Source: Ruminococcus sp. Phil11 | Lineage (GTDB): Bacteria > Bacillota > Clostridia > Oscillospirales > Ruminococcaceae | Reading direction: 5' to 3' | Assembly: GCA_001940925.1 (NCBI GenBank) | Contig: MSGZ01000032.1 | Coordinates: 54,929-118,928 of the forward strand | Length of the DNA: 64,000 nt | In this document: piece after piece, positions 16,927-24,146 of the stretch | Numbering within the stretch: the first letter of the stretch is position 1 | How the letters are laid out: every line of letters begins with the position of its first letter | Notes under the pieces: generated by a model | Seen by the model: only the letters and a program-made list of their open reading frames with translations | The model's database searches: none | What the model was told of the DNA's origin: nothing | Program-made: the position numbers and the translations under genes

Positions 16927-16932
16927 TATCAA

Positions 16933-17009
16933 TGAGGAGAATTGTAGGCGGCTTTTCACCTGCGATTTTCGAAATCTGTTCGAGTTGCCGCTCGAACAGA
17001 TTTTTTTAT
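16933..17009 (+). ncRNA. Candidate ~77-nt small RNA of the mobile element
   Basis: The promoter at 16898-16926 predicts initiation near 16933, and a strong intrinsic terminator (AATCTGTTCGAG pairing with CTCGAACAGATT, then TTTTT) ends at about 17009. The transcript would be about 77 bases. The only in-frame codons after the GGAG at 16937 lead to a stop at once (TTG TAG), so it is unlikely to be translated. It could be a counter-transcript or regulatory RNA; no family is recognised. Confidence 0.4.
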
Positions 17010-17032
17010 CAACAGCTAAAGCTGATTGATAA

Positions 17033-17416
17033 TTAGTTCATGGGGGTTGCACGTGAGAGATCAAAAAGCATTGCGTTTTCTTCGCGCAGTAGTGTTCCCG
17101 CAGCACGATAGCTCTCCATCTCTAAATCCCATCCTGTAAGATTTTTGATGGTTTGGAGCAAGTCTTTGCTATTCCACCGTACAGACAATATTCCCTTTCC
17201 ATTTGACTTATAAAATGGAGCACTGTTCGGTGTGCTTTCGTCGCAAACTTTTATTGCGAGTTGCTTTGTGTCATTGTTAATCAGCAATAAAGCATGAGAT
17301 GGATAACCTAATTTCATTATCACGCCCTTGTTAAATGTTAGTCCATTTTTGGTGACCGAAACATACGGCGCGCCTTCATCAAAGTTGAATGTTGAAAAGC
17401 CATCTAGTAGCGACAT
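17033..17416 (-). CDS. Hypothetical protein next to the R-M genes
   Basis: 127 residues, soluble, beginning MSLLDGFSTFNFDEGAPYVS and containing LTFNKGVIMKLGYPSHALLL and a middle WNSKDLL segment. GGAGGGG precedes the ATG. Its promoter (17442-17470) overlaps a set of 22-base spaced repeats, so it is probably tightly controlled. The sequence has a mixed alpha/beta look with no catalytic motif, and I cannot name the family. It is divergent from the methyltransferase gene across about 330 bases. Confidence 0.65.
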   Translation of the reverse strand: MSLLDGFSTFNFDEGAPYVSVTKNGLTFNKGVIMKLGYPSHALLLINNDTKQLAIKVCDESTPNSAPFYKSNGKGILSVRWNSKDLLQTIKNLTGWDLEMESYRAAGTLLREENAMLFDLSRATPMN

Positions 17417-17441
17417 CGCTCACCCCTCCTTTCGTATATTT

Positions 17442-17470
17442 ATATTATCACATTATCTGATTTTTGTCAA
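17442..17470 (-). promoter_or_regulatory. Promoter of the 17033-17416 gene
   Basis: On the minus strand, TTGACA (17465-17470) and TAATAT (17442-17447) are separated by 17 bases. The -35 lies within the first of three direct repeats. Confidence 0.7.
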
Positions 17471-17512
17471 GTGCTTTTTTGATTTTTGTCTTCAAATTGT
17501 CTGATCGTTGTC
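17458..17512 (-). repeat. Three 11-bp direct repeats at exact 22-bp spacing
   Basis: On the minus strand, GACAAAAATCA (17458-17468), GACAAAAATCA (17480-17490) and GACAACGATCA (17502-17512) sit on the same helix face, two turns apart. They cover and extend upstream of the -35 of the 17416 promoter. They look like regulator-binding sites or iterons. Confidence 0.6.
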
Positions 17513-17605
17513 CTTTTTGTTATATTGAATTTCACGTTGATTACGAAACCTGCTGCTTTCCTGATCTTCCTGTTGTCGATTCGTCTTATTCTATATTTGA
17601 GATTA

Positions 17606-17634
17606 TTGACGAATCACGTGTAATATGGTATAAT
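17606..17634 (+). promoter_or_regulatory. Promoter of the methyltransferase gene
   Basis: TTGACG (17606-17611) and TATAAT (17629-17634) are separated by 17 bases. The leader to the start at 17746 is about 105 bases and contains a 25-codon frame at 17658-17735 without a convincing ribosome site. Confidence 0.75.
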
Positions 17635-17745
17635 AGAGATAAAAAGTGTGTAATAGAATGAAAAGGAAATATGGTTTATTAAATGTGCTCGCATTGGTTT
17701 GCGAAATCATTACTCTATGCCCTTTGCCTATATAGGAGGCTAAAT

Positions 17746-18645
17746 ATGGATGATAATACTATCTATAATTCCGATTGTATTTCAGGAATGTCGGAATTCC
17801 TTGCGGATGAATCCGTAGATCTGGTCATTGCCGATCCACCCTATTTCAAGGTTATCGGTGAAAAATGGGACTATTTTTGGCGTACTGAAGAGGACTACCT
17901 GGACTGGTCTAAGACATGGATAAAAGAGGCAGTTAGATGTTTGCGCAAAGGTGGCAGTTTTTATCTATTCGGTTATTTCAGAATATTGAGTAGAATGTTG
18001 CCGCTGCTCGAAGAATCTGGACTTGAACTTCGACAGCAAATCATAATCAATAAAGGAATGCAAGCTGTTTCAGGTAGAGCAACACGTAATTACAAAATGT
18101 TTCCCAATGTAACAGAAAGCATCTTGTTTCTTTACAAAGACTCCAAACCGTTTGTCAAAGAGTTTTTAAAGCAACGTCAAAAAGAACTTGGGTTAAGCGC
18201 AAAAGAAATCAATGAAAAACTTGGCGTCAAATCAAACGGCGGTGGTATGTGGAGCATTTATACAGGTAGAAATATTTGCAAGCAACTCCCCACAGAAAAA
18301 TTATGGAAAAAGCTGCAGGAAATCTTACAATTTGATCTTCCCTATAGTCGGTTATCACAGACTTATCATGCTCAACTGGGGGTTACCGATGTATGGGACG
18401 ATATAAACTTCTACTCCGAAGAACGATATCACCCAACGCAAAAGCCTCAAAAACTGCTTGATAGACTGATTCTCGCCAGTAGTAATGAAGGCGATTTAGT
18501 ATTAGATCCGTTTATGGGTGGCGGATCAACGGCCGTGTCTTGTATCGCAAACAACAGGAGATATATTGGTTTTGAGCTTGATGAAGAGTACTATCTTCAG
18601 TCTCTTGAACGCCTAAGCTATCATCAAATGAGCCTTCCGATTTAA
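17746..18645 (+). CDS. Type II DNA adenine/N4-cytosine methyltransferase
   Basis: 299 residues. The catalytic motif DPPY is at residues 30-33 and the AdoMet-binding motif DPFMGGGST begins at residue 254, followed by RRYIGFELDEEYY. Motif IV before motif I is the beta-class order used by N6-adenine and N4-cytosine methyltransferases. Between them is an HTH-like insert (KELGLSAKEINEKLGVKSNG) that probably helps recognise DNA. ATG 17746, with AGGAGG at 17734, is preferred over an upstream in-frame ATG at 17683. It is convergent with the restriction gene and would protect host DNA from it. Confidence 0.9.
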   Translation: MDDNTIYNSDCISGMSEFLADESVDLVIADPPYFKVIGEKWDYFWRTEEDYLDWSKTWIKEAVRCLRKGGSFYLFGYFRILSRMLPLLEESGLELRQQIIINKGMQAVSGRATRNYKMFPNVTESILFLYKDSKPFVKEFLKQRQKELGLSAKEINEKLGVKSNGGGMWSIYTGRNICKQLPTEKLWKKLQEILQFDLPYSRLSQTYHAQLGVTDVWDDINFYSEERYHPTQKPQKLLDRLILASSNEGDLVLDPFMGGGSTAVSCIANNRRYIGFELDEEYYLQSLERLSYHQMSLPI

Positions 18646-18666
18646 CCCGGAAGGCTCATTTTTTAT
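18626..18666 (+). terminator. Bidirectional terminator between methyltransferase and restriction genes
   Basis: AAATGAGCCTTCC pairs with GGAAGGCTCATTT. The methyltransferase stop codon lies in the loop. T-rich sequence follows on the plus strand, and the reverse arm begins with an AAATGAG that gives a short T run on the minus strand. It overlaps the last codons of both genes. Confidence 0.75.
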
Positions 18667-19643
18667 TTTAGTTCCTTAAATTTATCTCTTATTCTAGAGG
18701 GAATGTCTCTCTTTAACGGCAAAATCAAAGGTAAATAGATTTCATCAGCGAGTAGATCACATAATTCAGCATTGGATAACGCGGTGTTTCTGCGTATTTG
18801 TTCTAATGCTCTGAGATTCTCAATTTTAGTTGAATTAGAGTCATAATCACTTACTAAACGTTTGATTACCCTTTGAACAACTCCTGGTGTCATTGTAGTT
18901 GCTCTCGAATACTGAATGAGATTGGGTAATTCGTTTGGATATGAATTGCCTTTTGTCGGAAAAATGACAGTATCTATTTTTCCATCGTTATGAATGATAG
19001 CTTTATATATTACTGTTGGTTTAGTTAATAGGAATTTCAATTCATGCGGCCACATATTAAATGGAGCATGAGACTTTGACTTTGCTCGAATATTTATATA
19101 ATAATCTATCATACAAAAAGCAAATCCCTTATTGGATGGATCAACTTCCCAGATTGTTGCTTCAATGTCATTATTGATTTTACTTGTTAAGTCTGCAAAT
19201 TCAAACAGAACGAAGAAATATCGAAGAGGATCAAGTACCTCTTCAAATTCTTTTTCATTTCTAAGACTAATCAGCCATTTCGAGTCATCTTTCCGGTTAA
19301 TGTCGGTTGATCCGCATGCTGCACATCGTGTTTCTAAACTAGATACAACCGCACCGCAGTTATAACATGACCCCAGCTGATCAACACGATAACATGTCTT
19401 TATTTCACCAAATGCACCATTTTTCATCACCAAATCATAGCCTCGCGCACCAGATTTTCCACCCGGAAATCCTGTTACTACGCTCACTAAATGTTGACCA
19501 ATATAGCCCATACGTGCTTGTGGCGTTTGATAAGTAATTTCGGACCATGCGTTAACTTTTGCTCTTAGATCTATATATAGATCCTTGATTAACGCTTCAG
19601 ATGCTTCTAATGTTCCTAATTTATATTTCAACAATCCAATCAC
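18663..19643 (-). CDS. Type II restriction endonuclease, MamI-like
   Basis: 326 residues. A PD-(D/E)XK-type active site is visible: D70 in ARGYD, then E80-I-K82 (FGEIKT) one strand later. A zinc-ribbon insert follows directly with C93, C96, C107 and C110. The motif GGKSGARGYDL and the CCxxC arrangement remind me of the MamI family of type II enzymes, but I could not compare sequences. It overlaps the C-protein gene by four bases and is convergent with the methyltransferase, a classic C-R / M layout. The cleavage specificity cannot be read from the sequence. Confidence 0.7.
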   Translation of the reverse strand: MIGLLKYKLGTLEASEALIKDLYIDLRAKVNAWSEITYQTPQARMGYIGQHLVSVVTGFPGGKSGARGYDLVMKNGAFGEIKTCYRVDQLGSCYNCGAVVSSLETRCAACGSTDINRKDDSKWLISLRNEKEFEEVLDPLRYFFVLFEFADLTSKINNDIEATIWEVDPSNKGFAFCMIDYYINIRAKSKSHAPFNMWPHELKFLLTKPTVIYKAIIHNDGKIDTVIFPTKGNSYPNELPNLIQYSRATTMTPGVVQRVIKRLVSDYDSNSTKIENLRALEQIRRNTALSNAELCDLLADEIYLPLILPLKRDIPSRIRDKFKELK

Positions 19644-19852
19644 TCACTTTCTTTCAGCAACACATACGGCTCCACATCCAGTGCAGAAGCTATCCGTTGC
19701 ACATTAGCTAAAGAGATATTTCGGGTAAAGCACTCAATATCACTGATATATGTTCTATGAAGTCCGCAAATTTCCGCGAATTGTTCTTGTGATAAGCCCT
19801 TTTTGTTGCGTAGTTTCCGAACATTCTTCCCAAAGACTTCAATGATATCCAT
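19640..19852 (-). CDS. Restriction-modification controller (C) protein
   Basis: 70 residues, one XRE HTH domain: FGKNVRKLRNKKGLSQEQFA, then GLHRTYISDIECFTRNISLA, ending VEPYVLLKESE. This is the size and sequence style of C proteins that control R-M operons (for example the HRTYISDIE core). The four-base overlap with the endonuclease start indicates translational coupling, and a C-box lies just upstream. It would delay endonuclease expression until methylation is established after transfer, then limit it. Confidence 0.9.
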   Translation of the reverse strand: MDIIEVFGKNVRKLRNKKGLSQEQFAEICGLHRTYISDIECFTRNISLANVQRIASALDVEPYVLLKESE

Positions 19853-19873
19853 CTAAACACCCCCTACTCTTTT

Positions 19874-19914
19874 ATTATATAGTGTTGTAGTCAATGAGTC
19901 TACAGACTATAAGT
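19874..19914 (-). promoter_or_regulatory. C-box and promoter of the C-R operon
   Basis: On the minus strand, ACTTATAGTC-TGT-AGACTCATTGACT (19889-19914) contains the paired GACT/AGTC symmetry of C-boxes. It overlaps a -35 (TAGACT, 19897-19902) placed 17 bases from TATAAT (19874-19879). This matches the known arrangement in which a C-protein dimer first activates and a second dimer then represses. Confidence 0.8.
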
Positions 19915-20104
19915 GGCGTTTGGATGAATTATGAGAAAAGTGAGAAAACAAACCTGCAAAGGAATAATTGGCGGTTTGCTGTTGACATCAATCACGCCGT
20001 CGTAATTAAATGGCTATGCCGCTTTCGATAGTTCGAGTTGACAGAATATTTTTTTGCTTTAATTTAATCGCGGCTTTGTATAGAGGATTCTATATTATAG
20101 ACTA

Positions 20105-20137
20105 AATCCGCTGAAAAGGATATTTTCAGCGGATTTG
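20105..20137 (-). terminator. Hairpin after the cyclase-like gene
   Basis: A perfect 14-base stem (AAATCCGCTGAAAA with TTTTCAGCGGATTT) around GGATA. The tail after it on the minus strand (AGTCTATAATATAG) is only weakly T-rich. The 190 bases between here and the C-box hold no gene. Confidence 0.6.
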
Positions 20138-20144
20138 TATCAAC

Positions 20145-21209
20145 TTATTCGTTTTTCTCGGACTCCAAAACATTAATCATTAGTTTCATGTGTCTTCGCT
20201 CACAATTTGCAATAGTATTAATGAAATACTGCAGTCTATTATTGGAAGTGCAAATGTCATTGTGATATACCATTGCCCACACATATTTTTTCAAAACATT
20301 TTCCTGTATTTCAAAACGCTTGATCTCATTTGTAGGAATTGAAGAATAATCGCTGTATCTTCTCAGCTTTTCTTTGACAATTTCAGCATGAGCTTTAAGT
20401 ATAGCTTCAATTGGAGCCGGCGTATTTGTCATTCTCTCATAATCAGCAGGCGAAACTTGCTTTATCATCTCCTGTAGCTTTAATTGCACCTCTTTAGAGA
20501 TGAATTCACTGACATCCAAGCGATATAAGTACGATAGGCACCACACATCGTCAGAACACCAATAAAGAATTTTCATAAAAATACGACGCTCAAGGCTTAC
20601 AACTTGCAACACATGCGTGTAGAATCGTTGATCCTCAAGGGATATGTGTTCGCCGTCATTTAGTTTTTTCTCAATCTCAATTGCTTGATCAAGTTCCTGG
20701 GCAGTAAACTGGTATATACCCCATAAATACTTAACTATTGCTTCTGACACAACAATTCTTGGATGAATTGCGTGTTCTTCCATCGTAACAGCGTCAATCA
20801 AGCCATCTCCAAAAACATAGTCATCATTAATTGAAAGATTGCCTTTCGTAAATCCTCCCCGAAGGAATAAACCATCTTCTAATATGAAGCCCCTTTGGAT
20901 TTCAGAAACCACCATCATAAAAGCCACAATACGTGCTTTTTCTTTTTTATCATCAGTTCCGACCTCAATGCACAACAGAATATTATCAGAAAAAATCTTG
21001 GATTGAATATTAAGGTTTCCAACCATCTGTGCCAAAGGTGAGTTATTTATTGATTGTAGATAGTTTTTAGTTTTAGTAATGGCATCATGAATAGACGAGA
21101 GAAGGCTTGCAACTTTATCATGATGTTCTTGAAAAAAGGCTTTATAACCCAGCATATCGAAATAAGCGATATAGTATTCAGAGATTGGATTCAGTTCAGT
21201 ATTGTTCAT
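20145..21209 (-). CDS. Class III nucleotidyl-cyclase-like protein of unknown function
   Basis: 354 residues. The first ~165 residues follow the order of a class III cyclase core: AYFDMLGYK (D18) as the first metal strand, FSDNILL (D75) as the second, RGGFTKG (117-123) where cyclases have RIGIHTG, then VFGDGLIDAV and RIVVSE (151-156) where cyclases have IGDxVNxAAR and ILVSE. The usual transition-state Asn and Arg after GD are missing (GDGLIDAVTMEE), so activity is uncertain. The C-terminal ~190 residues are helical and unfamiliar. AAGGAGG precedes the ATG. It is 28 bases downstream of the element's XRE repressor and so probably expressed in the integrated state, as defence cargo often is. Confidence 0.5.
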   Translation of the reverse strand: MNNTELNPISEYYIAYFDMLGYKAFFQEHHDKVASLLSSIHDAITKTKNYLQSINNSPLAQMVGNLNIQSKIFSDNILLCIEVGTDDKKEKARIVAFMMVVSEIQRGFILEDGLFLRGGFTKGNLSINDDYVFGDGLIDAVTMEEHAIHPRIVVSEAIVKYLWGIYQFTAQELDQAIEIEKKLNDGEHISLEDQRFYTHVLQVVSLERRIFMKILYWCSDDVWCLSYLYRLDVSEFISKEVQLKLQEMIKQVSPADYERMTNTPAPIEAILKAHAEIVKEKLRRYSDYSSIPTNEIKRFEIQENVLKKYVWAMVYHNDICTSNNRLQYFINTIANCERRHMKLMINVLESEKNE

Positions 21210-21237
21210 CTTAGCCTCCTTGATATACTTGATGATT

Positions 21238-22005
21238 CTATTTAGTGCTATTATCTTGTAATTGCTGGTTTATTGAGGACAGCCCGACAGCTGGTTCCTG
21301 AGACAACGCAGCAATCTCATCGTCCAGATTATGCAGCAGGTTCAGCTTCAAGGTTTTGAACGTATCCACAGTCTTTGCCGCCTGATCCTGCTCAATCGTG
21401 TGGTCAACCTGCTCGATATCATACATTACGATAGTACGCAGCCTTTGCAGAGCGTTCAGAGCGTGCAGCCGATAGTCGGAGATCACACCGTCAGGCGGCG
21501 CGGTTTTGCGCTCTGGATGCACTTCAACCTCGTACTCCTGCGGAAAAGCATCCTGCCAGTTGCGGTATTCATCGTCCGTAATCTGCTCTGTTTCCCAAAG
21601 TTCACGCTTTTCGCACCACTTCTCGATCCCCTCATTGAGCACCTCGTTCAGTGTGCGGATACCATATGCAGTACGGGAGCTGTTCGGATTCACTGGGAAT
21701 TTCGTGGGGACAACATACCCATCGGCTTCGATTTCAAACAGAATGTGCATAATGTCCGTGATGCTTTCGATTTTTCGGTCATAGAGCGCGGATACATCTA
21801 CACCAAGGGCAGCTGCGATCTCCTGAAGCTTATCTTCTTTCGGCTCGCGAATATCATTCTCGTAGTGCCGAATCGCAGCATTTGTCAACTGGCAAGCATC
21901 CGCAATATCAGCAGTTGAGATCTGTTTTCGCATCCGAATGGAGCGAATCTTCTCTCCAATAGAATGCTTCGTACTTGATTTTTTGGAAAAAAGCCACTCA
22001 AACAC
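21238..22005 (-). CDS. XRE-family regulator, probable repressor of the mobile element
   Basis: 255 residues from a GTG start with AGGAGG upstream. An HTH at about residues 15-75 (EKIRSIRMRKQISTADIADA, then LTNAAIRHYENDIREPK) is followed by a ~180-residue acidic helical domain that I do not recognise (RLHALNALQRLRTIVMYDIE). It is divergent from xis-int and separated from them by promoter and palindromes, the usual place for the master repressor of an integrative element. The cyclase-like gene follows in the same operon. Confidence 0.8.
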   Translation of the reverse strand: MFEWLFSKKSSTKHSIGEKIRSIRMRKQISTADIADACQLTNAAIRHYENDIREPKEDKLQEIAAALGVDVSALYDRKIESITDIMHILFEIEADGYVVPTKFPVNPNSSRTAYGIRTLNEVLNEGIEKWCEKRELWETEQITDDEYRNWQDAFPQEYEVEVHPERKTAPPDGVISDYRLHALNALQRLRTIVMYDIEQVDHTIEQDQAAKTVDTFKTLKLNLLHNLDDEIAALSQEPAVGLSSINQQLQDNSTK

Positions 22006-22026
22006 AAAAAAACCTCCTAAAACCCC

Positions 22027-22055
22027 TTGACAGAATCATAAATATGTGATATAAT
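22027..22055 (+). promoter_or_regulatory. Promoter of the xis-int operon
   Basis: TTGACA (22027-22032) and TATAAT (22050-22055) are separated by 17 bases, a near-consensus promoter. It overlaps the translation start region of the divergent repressor. Confidence 0.8.
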
Positions 22056-22064
22056 GATAGCTGC

Positions 22065-22097
22065 GATACAAAATTGTATCTATAAATACGATTTTGT
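22065..22097 (+). promoter_or_regulatory. Operator-like palindromes after the xis-int promoter
   Basis: GATACA-AAAT-TGTATC (22065-22080) is a clean inverted repeat just after the -10. Overlapping arms ACAAAAT (22068-22074) and ATTTTGT (22091-22097) add a second symmetry, nested inside GATAGC...GCTATC. This is the expected binding region of the divergent XRE repressor. Confidence 0.55.
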
Positions 22098-22196
22098 TTC
22101 CGCTATCTGAGAGGTTTACAATCTAAACAAAAGGAAATGATATCACTTCGTGCGCCAACACAGAGGATATCGCAGCAAGAAAAGGGAGGAAACGCA

Positions 22197-22418
22197 ATGA
22201 AAAAGACTATTATGCCCAATGAACAGCACGAATGCGTCACGCTGCGTGTAGAGGACTGCGCTAACATCCTCGGCATCAGCCTCTCCTCGGCTTATACGCT
22301 GGTGGAACGCGCATTCACCGACCATGCACCGTTCAAGGTGCTCCGACTCGGTAAATCCTACCGCATCATCAAGCAATCATTCTTCGATTATGTGCTTGGC
22401 GAGCAGCAAGGAGCGTGA
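22197..22418 (+). CDS. Excisionase-type DNA-binding protein
   Basis: 73 residues with a MerR/excisionase-like winged HTH: LRVEDCANILGISLSSAYTL, then VERAFTDHAPFKVLRLGKSY, then RIIKQSFFDYV. GGGAGG precedes ATG 22197; an in-frame upstream ATG at 22137 lacks one. It overlaps the GTG that precedes the integrase start and is the directionality partner of the integrase, as in Tn916-type and similar elements. Confidence 0.85.
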   Translation: MKKTIMPNEQHECVTLRVEDCANILGISLSSAYTLVERAFTDHAPFKVLRLGKSYRIIKQSFFDYVLGEQQGA

Positions 22419-22420
22419 AC

Positions 22421-23791
22421 ATGGCCTCGATTCGCAAGGTAAAGCTGAAAAAAGGTCCGCCGAAAGTCTACATTATCCAGAGTTACAAGGACGAAGCCGG
22501 CATTACACATCAAAGCTGGATTCAGTGTGCGGATGAAGCAGAAGCCAAAGAACTGCTGGATGATGTCCGGGCAGCTGAGCGCGAGAACCGCATTTATGAG
22601 AAGCCTCAAGCGCTGAATACACCGCTGCCGTATGCAGCAGTTGCGCCGGAAGATGTTATGACAGTACGAGAATTAGTCGAAGCCTACCGTGTCCATCATA
22701 TGCACATTGGCGGTTGGGAGGCGCATACTGCCGGGAACGTAATCAACATCACGACACACTATATATATCCATTCATTGGCGGTGTGCCAATCAAGAAGGT
22801 AACGCCGTACTTCCTGCAGCAATTCTACAATGATCTTCCAAATCATGATGCGGTTCGTTCACACAAAGGCGGAGAAGCAGCAAAGATCAGTGCCCGAACA
22901 GTGCGTGAAGTTCATAAGATTATTCGTCCGGCATTTCGGTTTGCAGTGCAGCAAGGCTTTCTCTCACACAATCCTGCTGCGGAACTTGAACTTCCCAAGA
23001 TGGAGAAGTACGAGCGCGCGCAGTGGTCAGACGAGGAAGTGCTGGACGCAATCAACAAGTGTGAGGACGATCCGGAACTGCTCACGATGATGAGCATGAT
23101 GTTCGGCTGCACGCTCCGCACAGGCGAGATGTTGGGATTGACATGGGACTGCATCGAGTTTGACGAAGACTGCAACGGTGCAACCGTGTATATCAAGAAT
23201 GAGCTTGCCCGGCTGAACATCGAAATGATCAAACTGACCGGAACCAAGATCAACTTCCAGTTTCCGCCGATGCAGGCAGGAAACCGGACCGTTCAGGTTC
23301 TGAAGCTGCCAAAGACGGACCGCAGCATTCGCGAGGTATATATTTGGGATACGCTGGTACAGCTGCTTCGGGATCACAAAGAGATTCAGCAGCTCAACAA
23401 AAAAGAATATGCTGAAGTGTATCAGGACTTCGGACTGGTATTCTGCCAGAAGAACGGCAGACCGATCTCCGACGAAATGATAACCAAGCGTTTCAAGCGC
23501 TTCATCAAGAATGCAACGCTGCGCAAGGTTGATCTCTACAGCCTGCGCCATTCCGGTGCGACTGCAAAGATGGCAGCGTCAGGCAACGATCTGAAAGCGG
23601 TGCAGGGCGATATGGGACATTCCACACCGGATATGCTCATGAACGTTTACCTCGCAACCGTAAACAAAGCCCGCCGCAAAGTGGCTGAACAGCTCGAAAC
23701 AATCATGTTCTCCAAGATCAAGCGCCCGCAAAAGGATGGAAAATCCGATGCAGGAAACAATCAGCCGGAACAGAAAAAACAGACGGAATAA
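22421..23791 (+). CDS. Tyrosine recombinase (integrase) of the element
   Basis: 456 residues. The catalytic set is R233 (TLRTGEMLGL), R376 with H377 (SLRHSGAT), H400 (MGHSTPDM) and Y410 (NVYLA). The usual His three residues before the second Arg is Tyr373, a substitution tolerated in the superfamily. N-terminal residues 1-60 form an AP2-like arm-binding region and about 75-165 the SAM-like core-binding domain. ATG 22421 fits AAGGAG at 22408; GTG 22415 overlaps the xis stop. It would act on the core CGCTTAGGAGGC in tRNA-Arg(CCT), 200-300 bases downstream. Confidence 0.93.
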   Translation: MASIRKVKLKKGPPKVYIIQSYKDEAGITHQSWIQCADEAEAKELLDDVRAAERENRIYEKPQALNTPLPYAAVAPEDVMTVRELVEAYRVHHMHIGGWEAHTAGNVINITTHYIYPFIGGVPIKKVTPYFLQQFYNDLPNHDAVRSHKGGEAAKISARTVREVHKIIRPAFRFAVQQGFLSHNPAAELELPKMEKYERAQWSDEEVLDAINKCEDDPELLTMMSMMFGCTLRTGEMLGLTWDCIEFDEDCNGATVYIKNELARLNIEMIKLTGTKINFQFPPMQAGNRTVQVLKLPKTDRSIREVYIWDTLVQLLRDHKEIQQLNKKEYAEVYQDFGLVFCQKNGRPISDEMITKRFKRFIKNATLRKVDLYSLRHSGATAKMAASGNDLKAVQGDMGHSTPDMLMNVYLATVNKARRKVAEQLETIMFSKIKRPQKDGKSDAGNNQPEQKKQTE

Positions 23792-23801
23792 ACGGAGCTT
23801 T

Positions 23802-23819
23802 GGTAAGATTTGGGAAGAT
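23802..23819 (+). repeat. Right copy of the subterminal repeat
   Basis: GGTAAGATTTGGGAAGAT begins 10 bases after the integrase stop and matches 12398-12415 at 17 of 18 positions, in the same orientation. Confidence 0.5.
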
Positions 23820-23935
23820 TCTCAGAATCCGCTCGAATTAGGCGACAAAAAATATAACAATATTGCTCTGCCCGATATGTATGCTCCAGAACTCTTTGTT
23901 AGCGATCCACTAACAGAAATTATGCTGATTTAGCA

Positions 23936-23972
23936 TTCGACGGAAATGCGAAAATCACGCATTTCCGTCGAA
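23936..23972 (+). repeat. Perfect 15-bp stem hairpin next to the tRNA
   Basis: TTCGACGGAAATGCG and CGCATTTCCGTCGAA flank a seven-base AAAATCA loop. It lies between the integrase and the 3' end of the intact tRNA-Arg. There is no T tract on either strand, so it may be a processing or stop signal for the tRNA transcript or a structural site of the element end. Confidence 0.65.
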
Positions 23973-23977
23973 ATGGA

Positions 23978-24051
23978 CGCCCCAAACCGGAGTCGAACCG
24001 ATGGCCTAACGCTTAGGAGGCGTTCGCTCTATCCATCTGAGCTATTGGGGC
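23978..24051 (-). tRNA. tRNA-Arg (anticodon CCT), intact
   Basis: 74 bases on the minus strand. The acceptor GCCCCAA pairs with TTGGGGC. The D arm is GCTC...GAGC. The anticodon stem AACGC/GCGTT encloses loop CTCCTAA, giving anticodon CCT. The T arm ATCGG/CCGGT encloses loop TTCGACT. The discriminator base is G and no CCA is encoded. It contains the integration core at 24010-24021. No promoter is visible in the 40 bases upstream; the nearest is at 24147-24175, beyond the tRNA fragment. Confidence 0.95.
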
Positions 24052-24091
24052 TTATGACAAAATGAAACAGAAGATTGCACGAAATCGGATT

Positions 24092-24133
24092 CGCTTAGGA
24101 GGCGTTCGCTCTATCCTACTGAGCTATTGGGGC
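24092..24133 (-). pseudogene. 5' half of a disrupted tRNA-Arg(CCT) gene (right attachment site)
   Basis: On the minus strand this is the acceptor 5' strand, D arm and anticodon 5' part of tRNA-Arg, ending at the core CGCTTAGGAGGC. It differs from the intact copy in the D loop (CAGTAGGATAG against CAGATGGATAG). Joined to the fragment at 12216-12259 through the shared core, it would make a full-length tRNA-Arg. Confidence 0.88.
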
Positions 24134-24146
24134 AAATCACCTATAT

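Larger units (their letters stand above)
12248..24103 (+). mobile_element. Integrative mobilizable element inserted in tRNA-Arg(CCT)
   Basis: The element is bounded by direct repeats of the core CGCTTAGGAGGC at 12248-12259 and 24092-24103; a third copy sits in the intact tRNA at 24010-24021. From left to right it carries a wHTH replication-type protein, a small unknown, a MOBV relaxase, a TnpV-like protein, a 42-residue protein, a candidate sRNA, a 127-residue unknown, a methyltransferase, a restriction enzyme with C protein, a cyclase-like protein, an XRE repressor, an excisionase and a tyrosine integrase. No conjugation pore genes are visible, so it is mobilizable rather than self-transmissible. 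The segment 16.4-21.2 kb is clearly AT-richer than the chromosome on either side. Confidence 0.88.

Noticed and set aside
24092..24133. Second functional tRNA gene
   Set aside because: Only the 5' half is present; the T arm and acceptor 3' strand are missing.
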